From the NCBI RefSeq assembly GCF_001427905.1, contig NZ_LMEF01000012.1, positions 171,248-235,247 on the forward strand: a stretch of DNA of 64,000 bases, in the 5' to 3' direction. A model generated the notes under the pieces. The model made no database searches. It saw only the letters and a program-made list of their open reading frames with translations, and was not told where the DNA came from. Within the stretch, counting starts at the first letter, position 1. Each line of letters starts with the position of its first letter. The translations under genes and the position numbers were made by a program. Source of the DNA: Flavobacterium sp. Root420 (GTDB lineage Bacteria > Bacteroidota > Bacteroidia > Flavobacteriales > Flavobacteriaceae). Below are positions 43,858 to 52,917 of the stretch, piece after piece.

Positions 43858-45519
43858 ATGAAAAAAATTACCCTCTTTTTTCTCTTAGTTCTTTCACAAA
43901 TCACTTTCGGCCAGGCCAAAATTTCAGAAACCGAGAAACTTGTTGCAACTTGTAAAGTTTGGGGTTTCTTAAAATATTATCATCCACAAGTGGCCAATGG
44001 CAATTTTAATTGGGATCAACAACTTTTGGATATTTTGCCTAAAATAGATAAAGCACAAACTAAGGCAGAGTTCTCTTTAGTTCTGGAAAACTGGATTGAT
44101 GATTTAGGCGTTGTGCCAGAAATAGCACCAATTGCACCACCAAAAGATGTAGCGTATTTTGATAAAAACTTTGATTTATCATGGGTTAAAAGCAATAAAT
44201 TATTTTCGAAAAAACTTTCAAAGAAATTGAAATTTATAGAAGATAATAGATTTCAAGGGGAGCAGTTTTATATTTATGGAGAAGAACATGTTGGGAATGT
44301 CCATTTGAAAAATGAAAGTTATAAACATCCGGACTTTGCAGATAAGAATTCAAAACTTCGAATGGTATTTATGTACTGGAATCTGGTAGAATATTTTTTC
44401 CCGGATAAATATCAAATGGATCAGAAATGGGATACAACTTTAGAGAAAATAATACCGCTTGCGATTCAGTCGGAGAATCTGGATGATTTTTACCTGACAA
44501 TGAAAAAAATGGTATCCAGAATTGATGACAGTCACACAGAATTCTTTATATATCCATCTTCGACAAATCCTAAAATAAAACGATATTTTCCTGCTGACGG
44601 AAAGATAATTGATGACAAACTAGTGGTTACAGAAATTTTGGGCGATAGTCTGGCTCAGGCAGATGATATAAAAATTGGGGATGTAATTACTAAAATAAAT
44701 GATAAAACAATAAAAGAGATTATCTTAGAAAATAAAGACTTGATTTGTGCCTCTAATGAACCTGCATATTTAGATAAACTGGTTAAGAATATTTTATTAA
44801 GCAGTTCAGATATTGTAAAAGTAGAATTTTTAAAAAATGACAAGTACATTACAAAAACGATGACATGGTTTAATTATCATGATTCTCACCGAAATGAATT
44901 TAAAAAAGGAGCACAGAAAAAGAAGGAAAAATTTAAGCTTTTAGATAGTAATATTGGATATGTTAATATGGAAGTTATAAAACCCAGACATATCCCAGAT
45001 ATGATAGGAGTCTTAAAATCTACTAAAGCAATTGTTTTTGATATGAGAAATTATCCAAATGGAACTTTTGAAGAAATATCAAAATTTATAAATCGTAACG
45101 AAAAGGAATTTGCCATTTATACACGTCCAGATTTAAGTTATCCCGGAAGATTTAAATGGAGCGACGGCAGCACGAGTGGTTTTGACAACAAAGATTATTA
45201 TAAAGGGAAAGTAATTGTATTACTAAATGAGGATTCGATAAGTCAATCAGAGTGGACTGCAATGTGTTTTCAAACTTCAGGCAACACAACCATTATTGGA
45301 AGTCAAACGGCCGGCACCGATGGAAATGTTTCTCAATTTGATTTTGAAGGATTTCATACTTTATTCTCAGGAATTGGCGTGTTTTATCCAGACAAACGCG
45401 AAACCCAAAGAATTGGTATTGTTCCGGATATTGAAGTAAAACCAACGATAAAAGGAATTCAGGAAGGAAAAGATGAGGTCTTAGATCGCGCTTTGACTTT
45501 TATTGAAACTGGGAAATAA
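43858..45519 (+). CDS. S41-family (C-terminal-processing type) serine peptidase
   Basis: A 553-residue exported peptidase. Signal peptide 1-18 (LFFLLVLSQITFG). A helical N-terminal domain follows (CKVWGFLKYYHPQVANGNFN, a typical start of this Bacteroidota subgroup). A PDZ-like domain covers about 245-325 (SLAQADDIKIGDVITKINDK). The S41 catalytic domain covers about 350-545. The catalytic serine is probably in NEDSISQSEWTAMCFQ, and the oxyanion/lysine region in IGSQTAGTDGN. Family members degrade misfolded or tagged periplasmic proteins. It is a single gene. Confidence 0.85.
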   Translation: MKKITLFFLLVLSQITFGQAKISETEKLVATCKVWGFLKYYHPQVANGNFNWDQQLLDILPKIDKAQTKAEFSLVLENWIDDLGVVPEIAPIAPPKDVAYFDKNFDLSWVKSNKLFSKKLSKKLKFIEDNRFQGEQFYIYGEEHVGNVHLKNESYKHPDFADKNSKLRMVFMYWNLVEYFFPDKYQMDQKWDTTLEKIIPLAIQSENLDDFYLTMKKMVSRIDDSHTEFFIYPSSTNPKIKRYFPADGKIIDDKLVVTEILGDSLAQADDIKIGDVITKINDKTIKEIILENKDLICASNEPAYLDKLVKNILLSSSDIVKVEFLKNDKYITKTMTWFNYHDSHRNEFKKGAQKKKEKFKLLDSNIGYVNMEVIKPRHIPDMIGVLKSTKAIVFDMRNYPNGTFEEISKFINRNEKEFAIYTRPDLSYPGRFKWSDGSTSGFDNKDYYKGKVIVLLNEDSISQSEWTAMCFQTSGNTTIIGSQTAGTDGNVSQFDFEGFHTLFSGIGVFYPDKRETQRIGIVPDIEVKPTIKGIQEGKDEVLDRALTFIETGK

Positions 45520-45526
45520 CGCGTAT

Positions 45527-45628
45527 TTGTCATCCTGAGGAACGAAGGATCACACGCGTAACTCGACAAAGATTGGCGAATTTCTTTGCGGAGCTTCTTG
45601 TGTGATCCTTCCTCCGTCAGGATGACAA
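45527..45628. repeat. Long imperfect hairpin element after the S41 peptidase
   Basis: TTGTCATCCTGA at the left pairs with TCAGGATGACAA at the right, and GGATCACAC with GTGTGATCC further in, giving a roughly 100-base imperfect hairpin. GC-richer than the region. It looks like a dispersed palindromic element common in related genomes. Confidence 0.75.
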
Positions 45629-45764
45629 CATTGAGTTCAAACAAAAAAATCCGCGCCAAATCCGCGCTTTGTGCCAGCAAACCCGCGTTATCCGCGTGCC
45701 ATTTCCTCAAGATTGGGAAAGTTTTTAATATTGTCGTAATTTTGGCTTTTTAAAAATTTCACCA

Positions 45765-46544
45765 TTGAATTCAACAACCATAATTACCGATACACATACC
45801 CATTTATATTCTGAAGAATTTGATCAGGATCGTGACGAAATGATGCAAAGAGCTATAAATGCCGGAGTAACACGTTTTTTTGTTCCCGCAATTGATGCTG
45901 CAGTAACACAATCTATGTACGATTTAGAGCAAAACTATCCGGACTATGTTTTTTTGATGATGGGTTTGCATCCCACTTACGTAAAAGATAATTATGAGGA
46001 AGAATTAAAACACGTTGAAACCGAATTGTCCAAAAGAAAGTTTTATGCAATCGGCGAAATCGGGATTGATTTATATTGGGATAAAGCGCATCTGAAAGAA
46101 CAGCAGATTGCGTTTAAAAGGCAAATTCAATTGGCAAAACAATATAAACTACCAATTGTAATTCATTGTCGTGAAGCTTTTGATGAAATTTTTGAAATTT
46201 TGGAAGAAGAAAAATCAGATGATCTATTTGGAATTTTTCATTGTTTTACCGGTACTCACGAACAAGCTTTACAGGCAATATCCTATAATATGAAGCTGGG
46301 AATAGGCGGAGTCGTAACTTTTAAAAACGGAAAAATCGATCAGTTTCTAAATCAAATCGATTTAAAACATATTGTTTTGGAGACTGACTCTCCTTATTTG
46401 GCACCGATTCCATACCGTGGAAAACGAAATGAAAGCAGTTATTTAGTGAATATTTTAGCAAAATTATCTTATATTTATACTATTTCTGAAGAGGAAATAG
46501 CAAAAATTACCACGCAAAATTCAAAAGACGTTTTTGGTATTTAA
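45765..46544 (+). CDS. TatD-family metal-dependent hydrolase
   Basis: A 259-residue TIM-barrel hydrolase of the TatD DNase family. Metal ligands and motifs: THTHLYSEEF at the start, GEIGIDLYWD (Glu ligand), PIVIHCREA, GIFHCFTGT and the Asp in LETDSPYLAP. Members are 3'-5' exonucleases on DNA or RNA. No ATG precedes the conserved TDTHTH block in frame, so the start is a TTG at 45765. The next ATG is at residue 26 and would remove the metal-binding histidines. Downstream is the acyltransferase gene, 72 bases away. Confidence 0.88.
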   Translation: MNSTTIITDTHTHLYSEEFDQDRDEMMQRAINAGVTRFFVPAIDAAVTQSMYDLEQNYPDYVFLMMGLHPTYVKDNYEEELKHVETELSKRKFYAIGEIGIDLYWDKAHLKEQQIAFKRQIQLAKQYKLPIVIHCREAFDEIFEILEEEKSDDLFGIFHCFTGTHEQALQAISYNMKLGIGGVVTFKNGKIDQFLNQIDLKHIVLETDSPYLAPIPYRGKRNESSYLVNILAKLSYIYTISEEEIAKITTQNSKDVFGI

Positions 46545-46616
46545 TAGACAACTAACAATACTTTAAATTTTTTTTTGTTCTTTTGCCCACCTAAATAAAT
46601 AAAATAGATATTTATA

Positions 46617-47753
46617 ATGCAGAGATTTGATGCCATTCGACCGTTTTATGATTCAGAAATAAATGAAGCACTTCATGGTGTTGCTAATCATCCGATGATG
46701 AAAGCCATGATGAATTTTACTTTTCCGGAGTTAGAAGATGATGTTTGGAAAGATCAATTGAAGAAAACACATTCGATTCGTGATTTTCAATGCAACTTTA
46801 TTTATAATACAATACAAAAGGTTCTTGAAAAAAGTTCTGAAGGTCTTACAACTTCAGGATTTGAAAAACTTGAAAAAAATACATCCTATTTATTTATATC
46901 CAATCACAGAGATATTCTTTTAGATACAACATTGCTGAATGTTTGTTTGTTTGAACATGGTTTGGTCATGACAGCATCTGCAATTGGAGACAATCTGGTT
47001 AAAAAAGCATTCCTAAGTACTTTGGCAAAATTAAATCGAAACTTTTTGGTTTTAAGAGGTTTAACGCCAAGAGAAATGTTGCAGAGTTCTAAATTACTGG
47101 CAGAATATATGGGACAATTATTGCTTCGCGAAAATCGTTCGGTTTGGATTGCTCAAAGAGAAGGAAGAACAAAAGACGGAAATGACGAAACGAATCCAGG
47201 AGTTTTAAAAATGATCGGAATGGGCTCTGACGAAGCTAATTTGATGGATTATTTTAAGAAATTAAAAATTGTTCCAGTTTCTATTTCATATGAATATGAT
47301 CCGACAGATGTTTTGAAAATGCCACAATTAATGGCTGAAGCAAACAACGAAGTTTATATTAAAGAAAAAAATGAGGATTTCATGACCATTTTAAGTGGTA
47401 TTATGGGAACCAAAAAAAGAATACATATTTCTGTAGGCGATGTTTTAGATACTGAAATTGATCAGATTGTTGCTGAAAATGATAACACAAACAAACAAAT
47501 CCAGGCTTTGGCACAAGTTATTGATGACTCCATTTTATCTAGTTACCGATTATGGCCAACAAACTTTATTGCTTACGATATTTTAAACGAAACGGATAAG
47601 TTTTCTCATTTGTACAGAGAAAGCGAAAAATCACTTTTTGAACGTCGTTTAGAAATGCGCATCGGAAGCGAAAATCCGGTTACAAGACAAGGATTTTTAT
47701 CCATGTATGCCAATCCGGTTGTCAATAAATTAAAATATCAGGATGTCATCTAA
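46617..47753 (+). CDS. PlsC-like acyltransferase
   Basis: A 378-residue glycerolipid-type acyltransferase. The catalytic HX4D block is SNHRDILLD, then VLRGLTPREM, REGRTKDGNDETNPGV (the substrate-binding EGRTK region) and VPVSISYEYDP. It probably acylates a lysophospholipid or related lipid at the inner membrane. It lacks an obvious long membrane helix, so may be peripheral. The next gene, asparaginase, starts within its last codons (11-base overlap), so the two are transcribed together although no functional link is apparent. Confidence 0.82.
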   Translation: MQRFDAIRPFYDSEINEALHGVANHPMMKAMMNFTFPELEDDVWKDQLKKTHSIRDFQCNFIYNTIQKVLEKSSEGLTTSGFEKLEKNTSYLFISNHRDILLDTTLLNVCLFEHGLVMTASAIGDNLVKKAFLSTLAKLNRNFLVLRGLTPREMLQSSKLLAEYMGQLLLRENRSVWIAQREGRTKDGNDETNPGVLKMIGMGSDEANLMDYFKKLKIVPVSISYEYDPTDVLKMPQLMAEANNEVYIKEKNEDFMTILSGIMGTKKRIHISVGDVLDTEIDQIVAENDNTNKQIQALAQVIDDSILSSYRLWPTNFIAYDILNETDKFSHLYRESEKSLFERRLEMRIGSENPVTRQGFLSMYANPVVNKLKYQDVI

Positions 47754-48774
47754 AGCTAAAATACTCTTGATTTATACCGGAGGAACCATCGGTATGAGCA
47801 AAGATTTTGAAACCGGCGCACTCAAAGCGTTCAACTTTGGGAAATTGTTGCAAAAGATTCCGGAAATTAAACAACTGGATTGTGAGATCGAAACCGTTTC
47901 TTTTGAACATCCAATAGATTCCTCTAATATGAATCCGGAAATGTGGACCAAAATTGCCACAATTATTGAGGAAAGTTATAGTGCTTATGACGGATTTGTA
48001 GTACTTCACGGATCAGACACCATGTCATATTCTGCTTCAGCATTGAGTTTTATGCTGGAGAATTTAGCAAAACCAGTTGTGTTTACAGGATCGCAATTGC
48101 CAATTGGAGATTTGCGTACTGATGCGAAAGAAAACCTGATTACAGCAATTCAGATTGCTTCACTTCAGGAAAACGGAAAACCGGTTATCACTGAAGTTTG
48201 TTTGTATTTTGAATATAAATTATACCGAGGCAACCGAACTTCGAAAGTAAATGCAGAACATTTTAAAGCATTTACAGCACCCAATTATCCTGAATTGGTA
48301 GAATCCGGAGTTCATCTTAAATTAAACCGACATTTATTTCTTCCGATAAAAAAAGACGCCAAACTGATTGTTCACAAGAAATTAGACAATCATGTAGCGA
48401 TTATAAAAATGTTCCCGGGAATGAGCGAAGTTGTTTTGTCTTCGATTTTATCCATTAAAGATTTACGCGGAATTGTTCTTGAAACCTACGGTTCCGGAAA
48501 CGCTCCAACCGAAGATTGGTTTTTGAATTTGATTCAGAAAGCCATTCAGTCTGGTTTGCATATTGTAAACGTAACACAATGTTCAGGAGGAAGCGTCAAT
48601 ATGGGACAATACGAAACCAGTACAGCATTAAAATCGCTAGGTGTTATTTCAGGAAAAGATATTACTACAGAAGCCGCTATTACAAAATTGATGTATTTGT
48701 TAGGACATAATATTCAGCAGGAAAATTTTAAAACTATTTTTGAAACTGCGTTACGCGGGGAGATTTCGTTATAA
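47743..48774 (+). CDS. ansA: Type I (cytoplasmic) L-asparaginase
   Basis: A 343-residue enzyme that hydrolyses asparagine to aspartate and ammonia. First catalytic threonine block LLIYTGGTIGMS near residue 13. Second block VVLHGSDTMSYSAS with Thr/Asp/Lys partners. Then TGSQLPIGDLRTDAKENL and the C-terminal ETYGSGNAP and VTQCSGGSVNMG. The absence of a signal peptide supports a cytoplasmic type I enzyme. It overlaps the acyltransferase gene by 11 bases. Confidence 0.92.
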   Translation: MSSKAKILLIYTGGTIGMSKDFETGALKAFNFGKLLQKIPEIKQLDCEIETVSFEHPIDSSNMNPEMWTKIATIIEESYSAYDGFVVLHGSDTMSYSASALSFMLENLAKPVVFTGSQLPIGDLRTDAKENLITAIQIASLQENGKPVITEVCLYFEYKLYRGNRTSKVNAEHFKAFTAPNYPELVESGVHLKLNRHLFLPIKKDAKLIVHKKLDNHVAIIKMFPGMSEVVLSSILSIKDLRGIVLETYGSGNAPTEDWFLNLIQKAIQSGLHIVNVTQCSGGSVNMGQYETSTALKSLGVISGKDITTEAAITKLMYLLGHNIQQENFKTIFETALRGEISL

Positions 48775-48790
48775 AAAGAAAAATTCCAAT

Positions 48791-48852
48791 AAAAAAATTC
48801 CAAATTCCAAACGTGAGAGTTAAAGCTCTAGATTGGAATTTGGAATTTTTTT
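48791..48852. terminator. Bidirectional terminator-like hairpin of TTGGAATTT repeats
   Basis: Two perfect 20-base arms (48791-48810, 48833-48852) made of two ATTCCAA words plus A tract. They lie between convergent asparaginase and MFS genes. Further TTGGAATTT copies at 48857, 48879 and 48897 run into the last codons of the MFS gene. Confidence 0.8.
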
Positions 48853-48890
48853 GTTTTGGAATTTCCCTTCCTAAAATTGGAATTTGGAAT

Positions 48891-50132
48891 TTAATTTTTG
48901 GAATTTCTATACGAAACTGGACAACTTTCCAACTCTTCTTCAGCACTATGTCTTTTATAATAAACATAAACAATTACAGAAATAATACAAATGATTCCCT
49001 GAATCGCAACTGTATTTCGGGTTCCGATACTATGCGAAACATATCCAATGATCAAACTTCCCACAGGAATCATTCCCTGATACGCCATTAAATAATAGCT
49101 GATACTTCTGGATCGCATATTGACTGGACTTTGTGTTTGGACATAAATGTTTATAGCTGAGGTTTGCGCCATCATCCCCACGCCGCTCAGAGCCATACAA
49201 ATAAGAGCCACAGTCAAACTATTTGAATAAGCAAGTATAATAATGCTAAAGCCTAATAATAAGCTCGCAGCGATCATTATTTTGTTCATGTTGTCGGCTT
49301 TTTTAAGATTAGCCAAATAGATGGCTGATACAATGGAACCAATTCCCGCAGCGCTTTCAAACCAGCTGAAAGTTTGGGCGTTTCCGCTAAAAAGGTCTTT
49401 GGCAAAAACCGGCATTAAAGTATTAAAAGAAATCACGAATAAGCTACTGCACATTAACATCAACAGCATTTTTGCCATATCGGTTTCTTTTTTAACATAA
49501 TCTAATCCTTCAATAAAATCATCCCACATTTTTAATTTGTCGGTCGCTTTAATATGCGGCGTGATTTTCATCAATAACAAAGAAACCAAAACCGGAATAT
49601 AGCTTAAGAAGTTTCCAATAAAACAAATGTCTTCGCCATATTGATGCAAAATAATTCCCGCTAACGCCGGACCCGCAATTCGGGCAAAATTATTTAATGT
49701 TGAGTTTAAAGCAACTGCATTTGGTAAATCTTCCTTATCATCAACAATGTCTATCATCATAGTTTGTCTACAAGTCATGTCAAACGAATTGATAATTCCT
49801 TGAAAAAGACTTAAAGCCAAAATAAAATTAATGTTGTATATTTTTAAGTAAATCAGCAAAGCCAAAGCTCCAGCCTGAAACATTGATAACGATTGTAGTA
49901 CAATCATGCTTTTATGCCTGTCGTAACGCCCAATGATACTTCCGGCAATTGGCGCAAGAAATAAAGACGGAATCATACTTAGAAAAGTAGCTAAACCTAA
50001 TAAGAAAACAGAACCTGTAACGCTGTAAACCATCCAACTTACAGCTGTTTTTTGAAGCCACGTTCCAACAACAGAAACTGATTGTCCGTAAAAGAACAAT
50101 TTGAAGTTTTTTGATTTTAACGCTTTAAACAT
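48891..50132 (-). CDS. MFS transporter (MFS_3 / EntS-like exporter)
   Basis: A 413-residue inner-membrane protein with about 12 helices. It starts FKALKSKNFKLFFYGQSVSV and has VVGTWLQKTAVSWMVYSVTG, the typical opening of the MFS_3 group. That group includes enterobactin exporters and small-molecule efflux proteins. The basic loop is GSIIGRYDRHKSMIVLQSLS. The C-terminal tail (SYRNSKN) is encoded by dispersed TTGGAATTT repeat sequence. It is divergent from a LysR regulator, which probably controls it. The substrate is unknown. Confidence 0.85.
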   Translation of the reverse strand: MFKALKSKNFKLFFYGQSVSVVGTWLQKTAVSWMVYSVTGSVFLLGLATFLSMIPSLFLAPIAGSIIGRYDRHKSMIVLQSLSMFQAGALALLIYLKIYNINFILALSLFQGIINSFDMTCRQTMMIDIVDDKEDLPNAVALNSTLNNFARIAGPALAGIILHQYGEDICFIGNFLSYIPVLVSLLLMKITPHIKATDKLKMWDDFIEGLDYVKKETDMAKMLLMLMCSSLFVISFNTLMPVFAKDLFSGNAQTFSWFESAAGIGSIVSAIYLANLKKADNMNKIMIAASLLLGFSIIILAYSNSLTVALICMALSGVGMMAQTSAINIYVQTQSPVNMRSRSISYYLMAYQGMIPVGSLIIGYVSHSIGTRNTVAIQGIICIISVIVYVYYKRHSAEEELESCPVSYRNSKN

Positions 50133-50200
50133 AACCTTTGATATTTTTTTACAAAGTTCGGGATTATGATTTCATTAGAAAAATTAATAATTTTACTGAT

Positions 50201-50220
50201 AATAAGTAATAAAACTTATT
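50201..50220. promoter_or_regulatory. Probable LysR binding palindrome
   Basis: AATAAGT-N6-ACTTATT, a perfect 7-base inverted repeat of the T-N11-A type, three bases before the lysR-type start and in the divergent gap with the MFS gene. Confidence 0.55.
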
Positions 50221-50223
50221 AAT

Positions 50224-51099
50224 ATGGAAATCTATCAACTGGAATATTTTATTAAAACCGCTGAGGTCTTGCATTTTACTAAAGCAGCCGAATTATGTTT
50301 TGTAACCCAATCGGGACTTTCGCAACAAATAAAAAAACTGGAAGAAGAACTCGGAATGCCTTTGTTTGTTAGGATTGGAAAAAAAGTACAGCTAACTGAA
50401 GCAGGATCTGTTTTTTTAATTCATGCAAAGCAAATTATAGAAAATGTCCAAAGCGGCAAACAAGCTATTGATGATTTAAATCAGATGATTGGTGGAGAAT
50501 TACGAATTGGAGTAACATATATTTTTGGACTTTTGGTTTTGCCAATCGTCGATTTGTTTGCTAAAACCTATCCACATTTAAAAATTGTTGTCGAATACGG
50601 TACAACTGAGCCTTTGGAACAAAAACTACTGAATAATGAGCTTGATTTGGTTTTAGTGATTTCTTCTAATGAAATTGAATTACCTTTTCAAAAAGTACCA
50701 TTGTTTACTTCCAAGTTGGTTTTGGCAGTTTCAAAAACGCATCCATTAGCCGTTTTAGATAAAATTTCCTTTAAAAAAATAGAAGACCTTCCACTTATTT
50801 TGCCTGTTAAAGGGTTTAATTCAAGAGAATTTTTAGATGAATTGTTTTTAAAAAATAATATGAAGCCTACAGTTTCGATTGAATTAAATGCGGTTCATGC
50901 TTTATTACGATTAGTGGGAGACAGCGATTATTGGGCGACGATTGTAACCGAGAAGGCCCTGAAAGGCTGGGATAATATAAAATCGATCAACATTACAGGA
51001 GTTGCAACGCAAAGAGATTCGTTTATGTTAACGATCGAAGGAGCGTATCAAAAAAAGGCAGTAAAATTATTTATGGAAGAATTCAGAAAAAGTATGTAA
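50224..51099 (+). CDS. LysR-family transcriptional regulator
   Basis: A 291-residue regulator. The N-terminal winged helix is YFIKTAEVLHFTKAAELCFV, then TQSGLSQQIKKLEEELGMPL (residues about 8-50). A two-lobed effector domain follows (GELRIGVTYIFGLLVLPIVD; KVPLFTSKLVLAVSKTHPLA). The CynR/BenM-like order is complete. It is divergent from the MFS exporter, with an inverted repeat right before its start. The usual reading is that it senses the exported compound and activates the transporter gene. Confidence 0.88.
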   Translation: MEIYQLEYFIKTAEVLHFTKAAELCFVTQSGLSQQIKKLEEELGMPLFVRIGKKVQLTEAGSVFLIHAKQIIENVQSGKQAIDDLNQMIGGELRIGVTYIFGLLVLPIVDLFAKTYPHLKIVVEYGTTEPLEQKLLNNELDLVLVISSNEIELPFQKVPLFTSKLVLAVSKTHPLAVLDKISFKKIEDLPLILPVKGFNSREFLDELFLKNNMKPTVSIELNAVHALLRLVGDSDYWATIVTEKALKGWDNIKSINITGVATQRDSFMLTIEGAYQKKAVKLFMEEFRKSM

Positions 51100-51159
51100 A
51101 GTAATTTTTGATTTTGTTTTTGTAACTCATTTTTTTTTGTGTTCTTTGCAGACCAATAA

Positions 51160-51246
51160 AGAGAGGTGTCCGAGTGGTTGAAGGAGCTAGCCTGGAAAGC
51201 TAGTATATGGGTAACTGTATCGTGGGTTCGAATCCCATCCTCTCTG
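51160..51246 (+). tRNA. tRNA-Ser (anticodon GGA)
   Basis: An 87-base cloverleaf: acceptor AGAGAGG / CCTCTCT with discriminator G, D-arm beginning TCCGAGTGG, anticodon loop CTGGAAA (anticodon GGA) on stem GCTAGC-type, a long variable arm typical of serine tRNAs, and T-arm GTGGGTTCGAATCCCAT. CCA is not encoded. A terminator follows at once. Confidence 0.95.
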
Positions 51247-51251
51247 CAATA

Positions 51252-51287
51252 AAAAAATCCCTTATGAATTATCATAAGGGATTTTTT
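51252..51287. terminator. Bidirectional terminator after tRNA-Ser
   Basis: A 16-bp perfect stem with core ATCCCTTATGA / TCATAAGGGAT, four-base loop, T runs in both directions. Serves the tRNA (plus) and the GNAT gene (minus). Confidence 0.85.
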
Positions 51288-51301
51288 GTTTTAAAAAATT
51301 A

Positions 51302-51808
51302 TCAAAGCTTAATCTCAAACAAACTAAAAGACCCTTCTTTGTAATGTTCCGGTAATTCTTTTGTCCATTCGATAGTACTTATTCCTTTATAATCGAAACC
51401 ACAACTCGTGTAATATTTATTTATTCTTTCGTTTCCACTGTGTGTGTCGAGTCTGATGTATTGCTTGCCATTTTCTTTAGCATAACTTTTAGCCCATTCT
51501 ATAATTTTTGTGACATACGATCGCCCTCTGAATTTTGGATTTGTTGCAATACGATGTAAGTATATTGCGGGATCTCTAGCAGCTTCTTTCCAGATAATTA
51601 AATCATTAAAAGTAAGTACAAAGGTGCAGGCCACTTCATTTCCTTCTTTGATTATAAAATGACGATTTTCATCAATTTCTTTTTCGATAAGGGCTCTTTC
51701 AAAACCTCTCCAGCTTTTATTGTTGACTGTTTTTTGATAGGATGTAGCTTCATTATAGATATTGAAAATAGCATCTATATCTTGTTCTGTAGTTTTAAAA
51801 AATTCCAT
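51302..51808 (-). CDS. GNAT-family N-acetyltransferase
   Basis: A 168-residue acetyl-CoA-dependent acetyltransferase. It has motif A with ATNPKFRGRSYVTKIIEWAK (the RGRS pyrophosphate loop) and the following IRLDTHSGNERINKYYTSCG with FDYKGI, the usual end of the GNAT fold. The target (small molecule, peptide or tRNA-linked amine) cannot be told. TACCTTTG on the minus strand (plus 51843-51850) is a possible -7 box. It is a single gene between the tRNA and the nitrilase gene. Confidence 0.85.
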   Translation of the reverse strand: MEFFKTTEQDIDAIFNIYNEATSYQKTVNNKSWRGFERALIEKEIDENRHFIIKEGNEVACTFVLTFNDLIIWKEAARDPAIYLHRIATNPKFRGRSYVTKIIEWAKSYAKENGKQYIRLDTHSGNERINKYYTSCGFDYKGISTIEWTKELPEHYKEGSFSLFEIKL

Positions 51809-51889
51809 TATTGGGTTGTATTCTGTAGATTAATCAATGCTTCAAAGGTAAATCTTCAGCTGCTTAAAGTTTGATGAATTGTATTAGTT

Positions 51890-52849
51890 TTAACTTTTTT
51901 CATCAGAATTTAACCAAACTACATTTTGCTCTGATTTGTGATCTTGACCAATAATATCTCGATATAATTCTGGTCTTCTAGCTTTTATGTAACGATTTCC
52001 TCCCGCCTGAAAGCATTTTTCAGGAGTAATTATTGCAGTTGCGAAAGAGTCTTCGAAAGTTCTGCATTCGGCTAAAACATCTCCGAACGGGTCAATAATC
52101 ATAGAACAACCATTTTTTAATTGATCATCATCCATTCCAATCGGGTTAGAAAATATAGCATAAATTGCATTGTCGTATGCTCTTGCAGGTAGCCATTTCA
52201 TTAGCCAGTCGCGACCTTTCATTCCGTCGAATTCTAATCGTAAAGAAGTAGGATCAGCTTCTCGGTTTTCCCAGAGTTGAGGTGCTACAAAGCCAGCACC
52301 AGGTCGTGTAGAAGGTGTGCACATTGTTACATGTGGCATGAAAATAATATCGGCACCTAAAAGTTTTGTAGCCCGAACATTTTCGATAATATTATTATCA
52401 TAGCAAATTAAAATCCCGCATTTCCATCCTTCAATTTCAAAAACACAATATTGATCGCCTGCTGTGAGATTCGGATTTATAAAAGGATGAAGTTTTCTGT
52501 ATTTTGCAACTAAACCATTTTTATCTACACAAACATAAGCTTTGAAAAGATTGTTGTTTTCATCCTTTTCAAAAAGCCCGGCCAGAATTACAATATTATT
52601 CTTTTTTGCAATTTCAATGAGTTTTAAAACACTTTCGCCACCTGGAATGCTTTCCGCCAAATCCAGCATTTGTTCTTTCGATAAATGCCTTGCAAATGTA
52701 TATCCTGTAATCGAACATTCGTGAAACGAAATAACATTACAACCTTCGCTAGCTGCTTTTTGTGAAAGCTTTTCGATTACAGATAAATTGTATTCTTTAT
52801 CACCACTTTTATTTTCAAACTGAGCGGTGGCTATTTTTATATTTTTCAT
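51890..52849 (-). CDS. Carbon-nitrogen hydrolase (nitrilase superfamily)
   Basis: A 319-residue amidase of the nitrilase superfamily. The triad is visible: Glu in SFHECSITGY, Lys in KYRKLHPF, and Cys in GILICYDNNI. N-terminal strand NIKIATAQFENKSGDKEYN. The subgroup resembles N-carbamoylputrescine or omega-amidase enzymes, but substrate residues are not decisive. The start is the ATG at 52847-52849: a -7 box (minus-strand TATTTTTG, plus 52871-52878) lies inside the longer frame that begins at 52882. No operon partner; an AraC regulator lies upstream on the same strand. Confidence 0.88.
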   Translation of the reverse strand: MKNIKIATAQFENKSGDKEYNLSVIEKLSQKAASEGCNVISFHECSITGYTFARHLSKEQMLDLAESIPGGESVLKLIEIAKKNNIVILAGLFEKDENNNLFKAYVCVDKNGLVAKYRKLHPFINPNLTAGDQYCVFEIEGWKCGILICYDNNIIENVRATKLLGADIIFMPHVTMCTPSTRPGAGFVAPQLWENREADPTSLRLEFDGMKGRDWLMKWLPARAYDNAIYAIFSNPIGMDDDQLKNGCSMIIDPFGDVLAECRTFEDSFATAIITPEKCFQAGGNRYIKARRPELYRDIIGQDHKSEQNVVWLNSDEKS

Positions 52850-52917
52850 TTTTGTGCTATTAATTTGAATCAAAAATAACAATAGGAAAAATCTATAAAT
52901 TGTATAAAACCGACATT

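Noticed and set aside
51048..51275. Minus-strand 75-codon open frame reading REDGIRTHDTVTHILAFQ
   Set aside because: It is the antisense of tRNA-Ser(GGA); this pattern is a well-known false gene call opposite serine tRNAs.
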